Origin: Streptomyces roseirectus
Lineage (GTDB): Bacteria > Actinomycetota > Actinomycetes > Streptomycetales > Streptomycetaceae
DNA length: 64,000 nucleotides
Assembly (NCBI RefSeq): GCF_014489635.1
Contig: NZ_CP060828.1
Location: 3,944,001-4,008,000, forward strand
Direction: 5' to 3'
Under the pieces are notes generated by a model. That model did not search any database. It saw nothing but the letters and a program-made list of their open reading frames with translations, and had not been told where the DNA came from. Of this stretch, positions 63,480-64,000 are shown piece after piece; positions within the stretch are counted from its first letter, which is position 1; each line of letters opens with the position of its first letter. The position numbers and the translations under genes are program-made.

Positions 63480-64000
63480 GGCCGGCCGCCTCCAGGGGGG
63501 TCGCCCGCCGGTCGTACGCCCGCGTCCTTGAGGACGTCGATCACCGCACGCGCGCGTAGCGGGTCGACCGGCAGAGCGTGCCGGGCGAACCAGCGCGCGC
63601 CGGACGGGTCCGGGGAGACGTCGGTGAACTCGGCGCCCGCGTAGTCGTCCAGCGGCGGGTCGTACAGGTAGCCGACGACGATCCCCCGGCGCGCCAGCGC
63701 CTCCCGGGCGGCGTCCCGGTCCCCGACGAACAGGGGGACCCGGAAGAGGGGCTGCGGCGGGCCGTCACAGGCGCGTGCCCAGGGCGTCGCGAGCAGGAGT
63801 TCGGTGCCCGCGCGGCAGGCCGTCAGGACGTCGTCCAGGCGGTCCAGCCTGCGGGCCACGCGCGCGAGGCGGCGGGTTCCGGCGCGCAGGCGGTAGTCGT
63901 GCATGTCGACGCGGACCCAGGGGTCGTGGGCGGTGAGGCCGAGGGGGGCGCGTGCGAGGTCGGCCGGGCGCAGCGGCATCCGGATGCCCTCGCGCTCCAT
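63476..64000 (-). CDS. Partial CDS, sugar aminotransferase-like C-terminal part
   Basis: At least 174 residues, running to the window edge. Segments PLFVGDRDAAREALARRGIVVGYLYDPPLDDYAG and RHALPVDPLRARAVIDVLKDAGV resemble the small domain of PLP-dependent DegT/DnrJ/EryC1 aminotransferases. An ATG at 64000 is the last codon in the window, so it is unclear whether the protein begins here or extends upstream; lack of the catalytic Lys region implies it is truncated. Coupled to the flippase gene by a 4-bp overlap. Confidence 0.6.
   Translation of the reverse strand: MEREGIRMPLRPADLARAPLGLTAHDPWVRVDMHDYRLRAGTRRLARVARRLDRLDDVLTACRAGTELLLATPWARACDGPPQPLFRVPLFVGDRDAAREALARRGIVVGYLYDPPLDDYAGAEFTDVSPDPSGARWFARHALPVDPLRARAVIDVLKDAGVRPAGDPPGGGRP

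Overview
This is high-GC actinobacterial chromosome, almost certainly Streptomyces or a close relative. The support is strong G/C bias at third codon positions, many GTG starts, translationally coupled ATGA/GTGA overlaps, and a set of families typical of the genus: a SpdB/TraB conjugation set, a second nuo operon, KorAB, NarL-type kinases and a ydaO riboswitch. The window has two parts, an integrated mobile element (left edge to about 15.68 kb) and core chromosome (15.68-64 kb).

Mobile element (1-15,680). This is an actinomycete integrative and conjugative element (AICE) abutting the 3' end of a tRNA-Tyr gene, the site used by SLP1 in S. coelicolor. Its left end lies outside the window. From left to right it holds: a GntR-Nudix fusion regulator converging on an XRE/TPR regulator; a control region with two perfect CTGGTGCGCACCAG operators, a variant of which also precedes the GntR-Nudix gene; small accessory genes including an RRQRL-type zinc protein; Spd-like membrane proteins; a TraB/FtsK-type double-stranded DNA translocase followed by a cluster of TCACACCC repeats (candidate transfer locus); a small zinc protein ending in an SSB-like tail; ssb; a solo C5 DNA methyltransferase in a cassette bounded by a 96-bp direct repeat; a Prim-Pol replication protein; a small zinc protein; a DUF3631 ATPase; xis; and int.

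Core region (15.7-51 kb). tRNA-Tyr is followed by a YajQ-family gene, a GlsB-like membrane protein, an APC permease, a YccF/HtpX pair, and a ten-gene partial complex I operon on the minus strand (nuoA-B-C-H-I-J-K-L-M-N, with no nuoD, E, F or G). Divergent from it lie two paralogous NarL-type histidine kinases, a response regulator and korAB (2-oxoacid:ferredoxin oxidoreductase). NuoC has a roughly 270-residue tail with five copies of a 13-residue repeat. The absence of the NADH-input module next to a ferredoxin-reducing enzyme suggests, by inference only, ferredoxin-fed electron entry. Further on are an HxlR regulator divergent from an NmrA-like reductase, RarD, a secreted M28 aminopeptidase, a TPR protein, a Nudix-amidase pair, a flavoprotein, an ABC exporter, a LolA-like protein, a long-chain polyprenyl diphosphate synthase, and a secreted lytic transglycosylase behind a c-di-AMP (ydaO) riboswitch.

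Surface polysaccharide locus (52.7-64 kb). On the plus strand are a CelD/FemAB-type acyltransferase, a family 2 glycosyltransferase and a polysaccharide deacetylase. A facing, tightly coupled minus-strand operon carries an aminotransferase-like fragment, a Wzx-type flippase fusion, a large membrane glycosyltransferase/polymerase-like protein, a small membrane protein and a GH26-like anchored hydrolase. Short GTAC-rich motifs (GGTACTACGG) and micro-repeats recur in spacers and disordered linkers across the right half.
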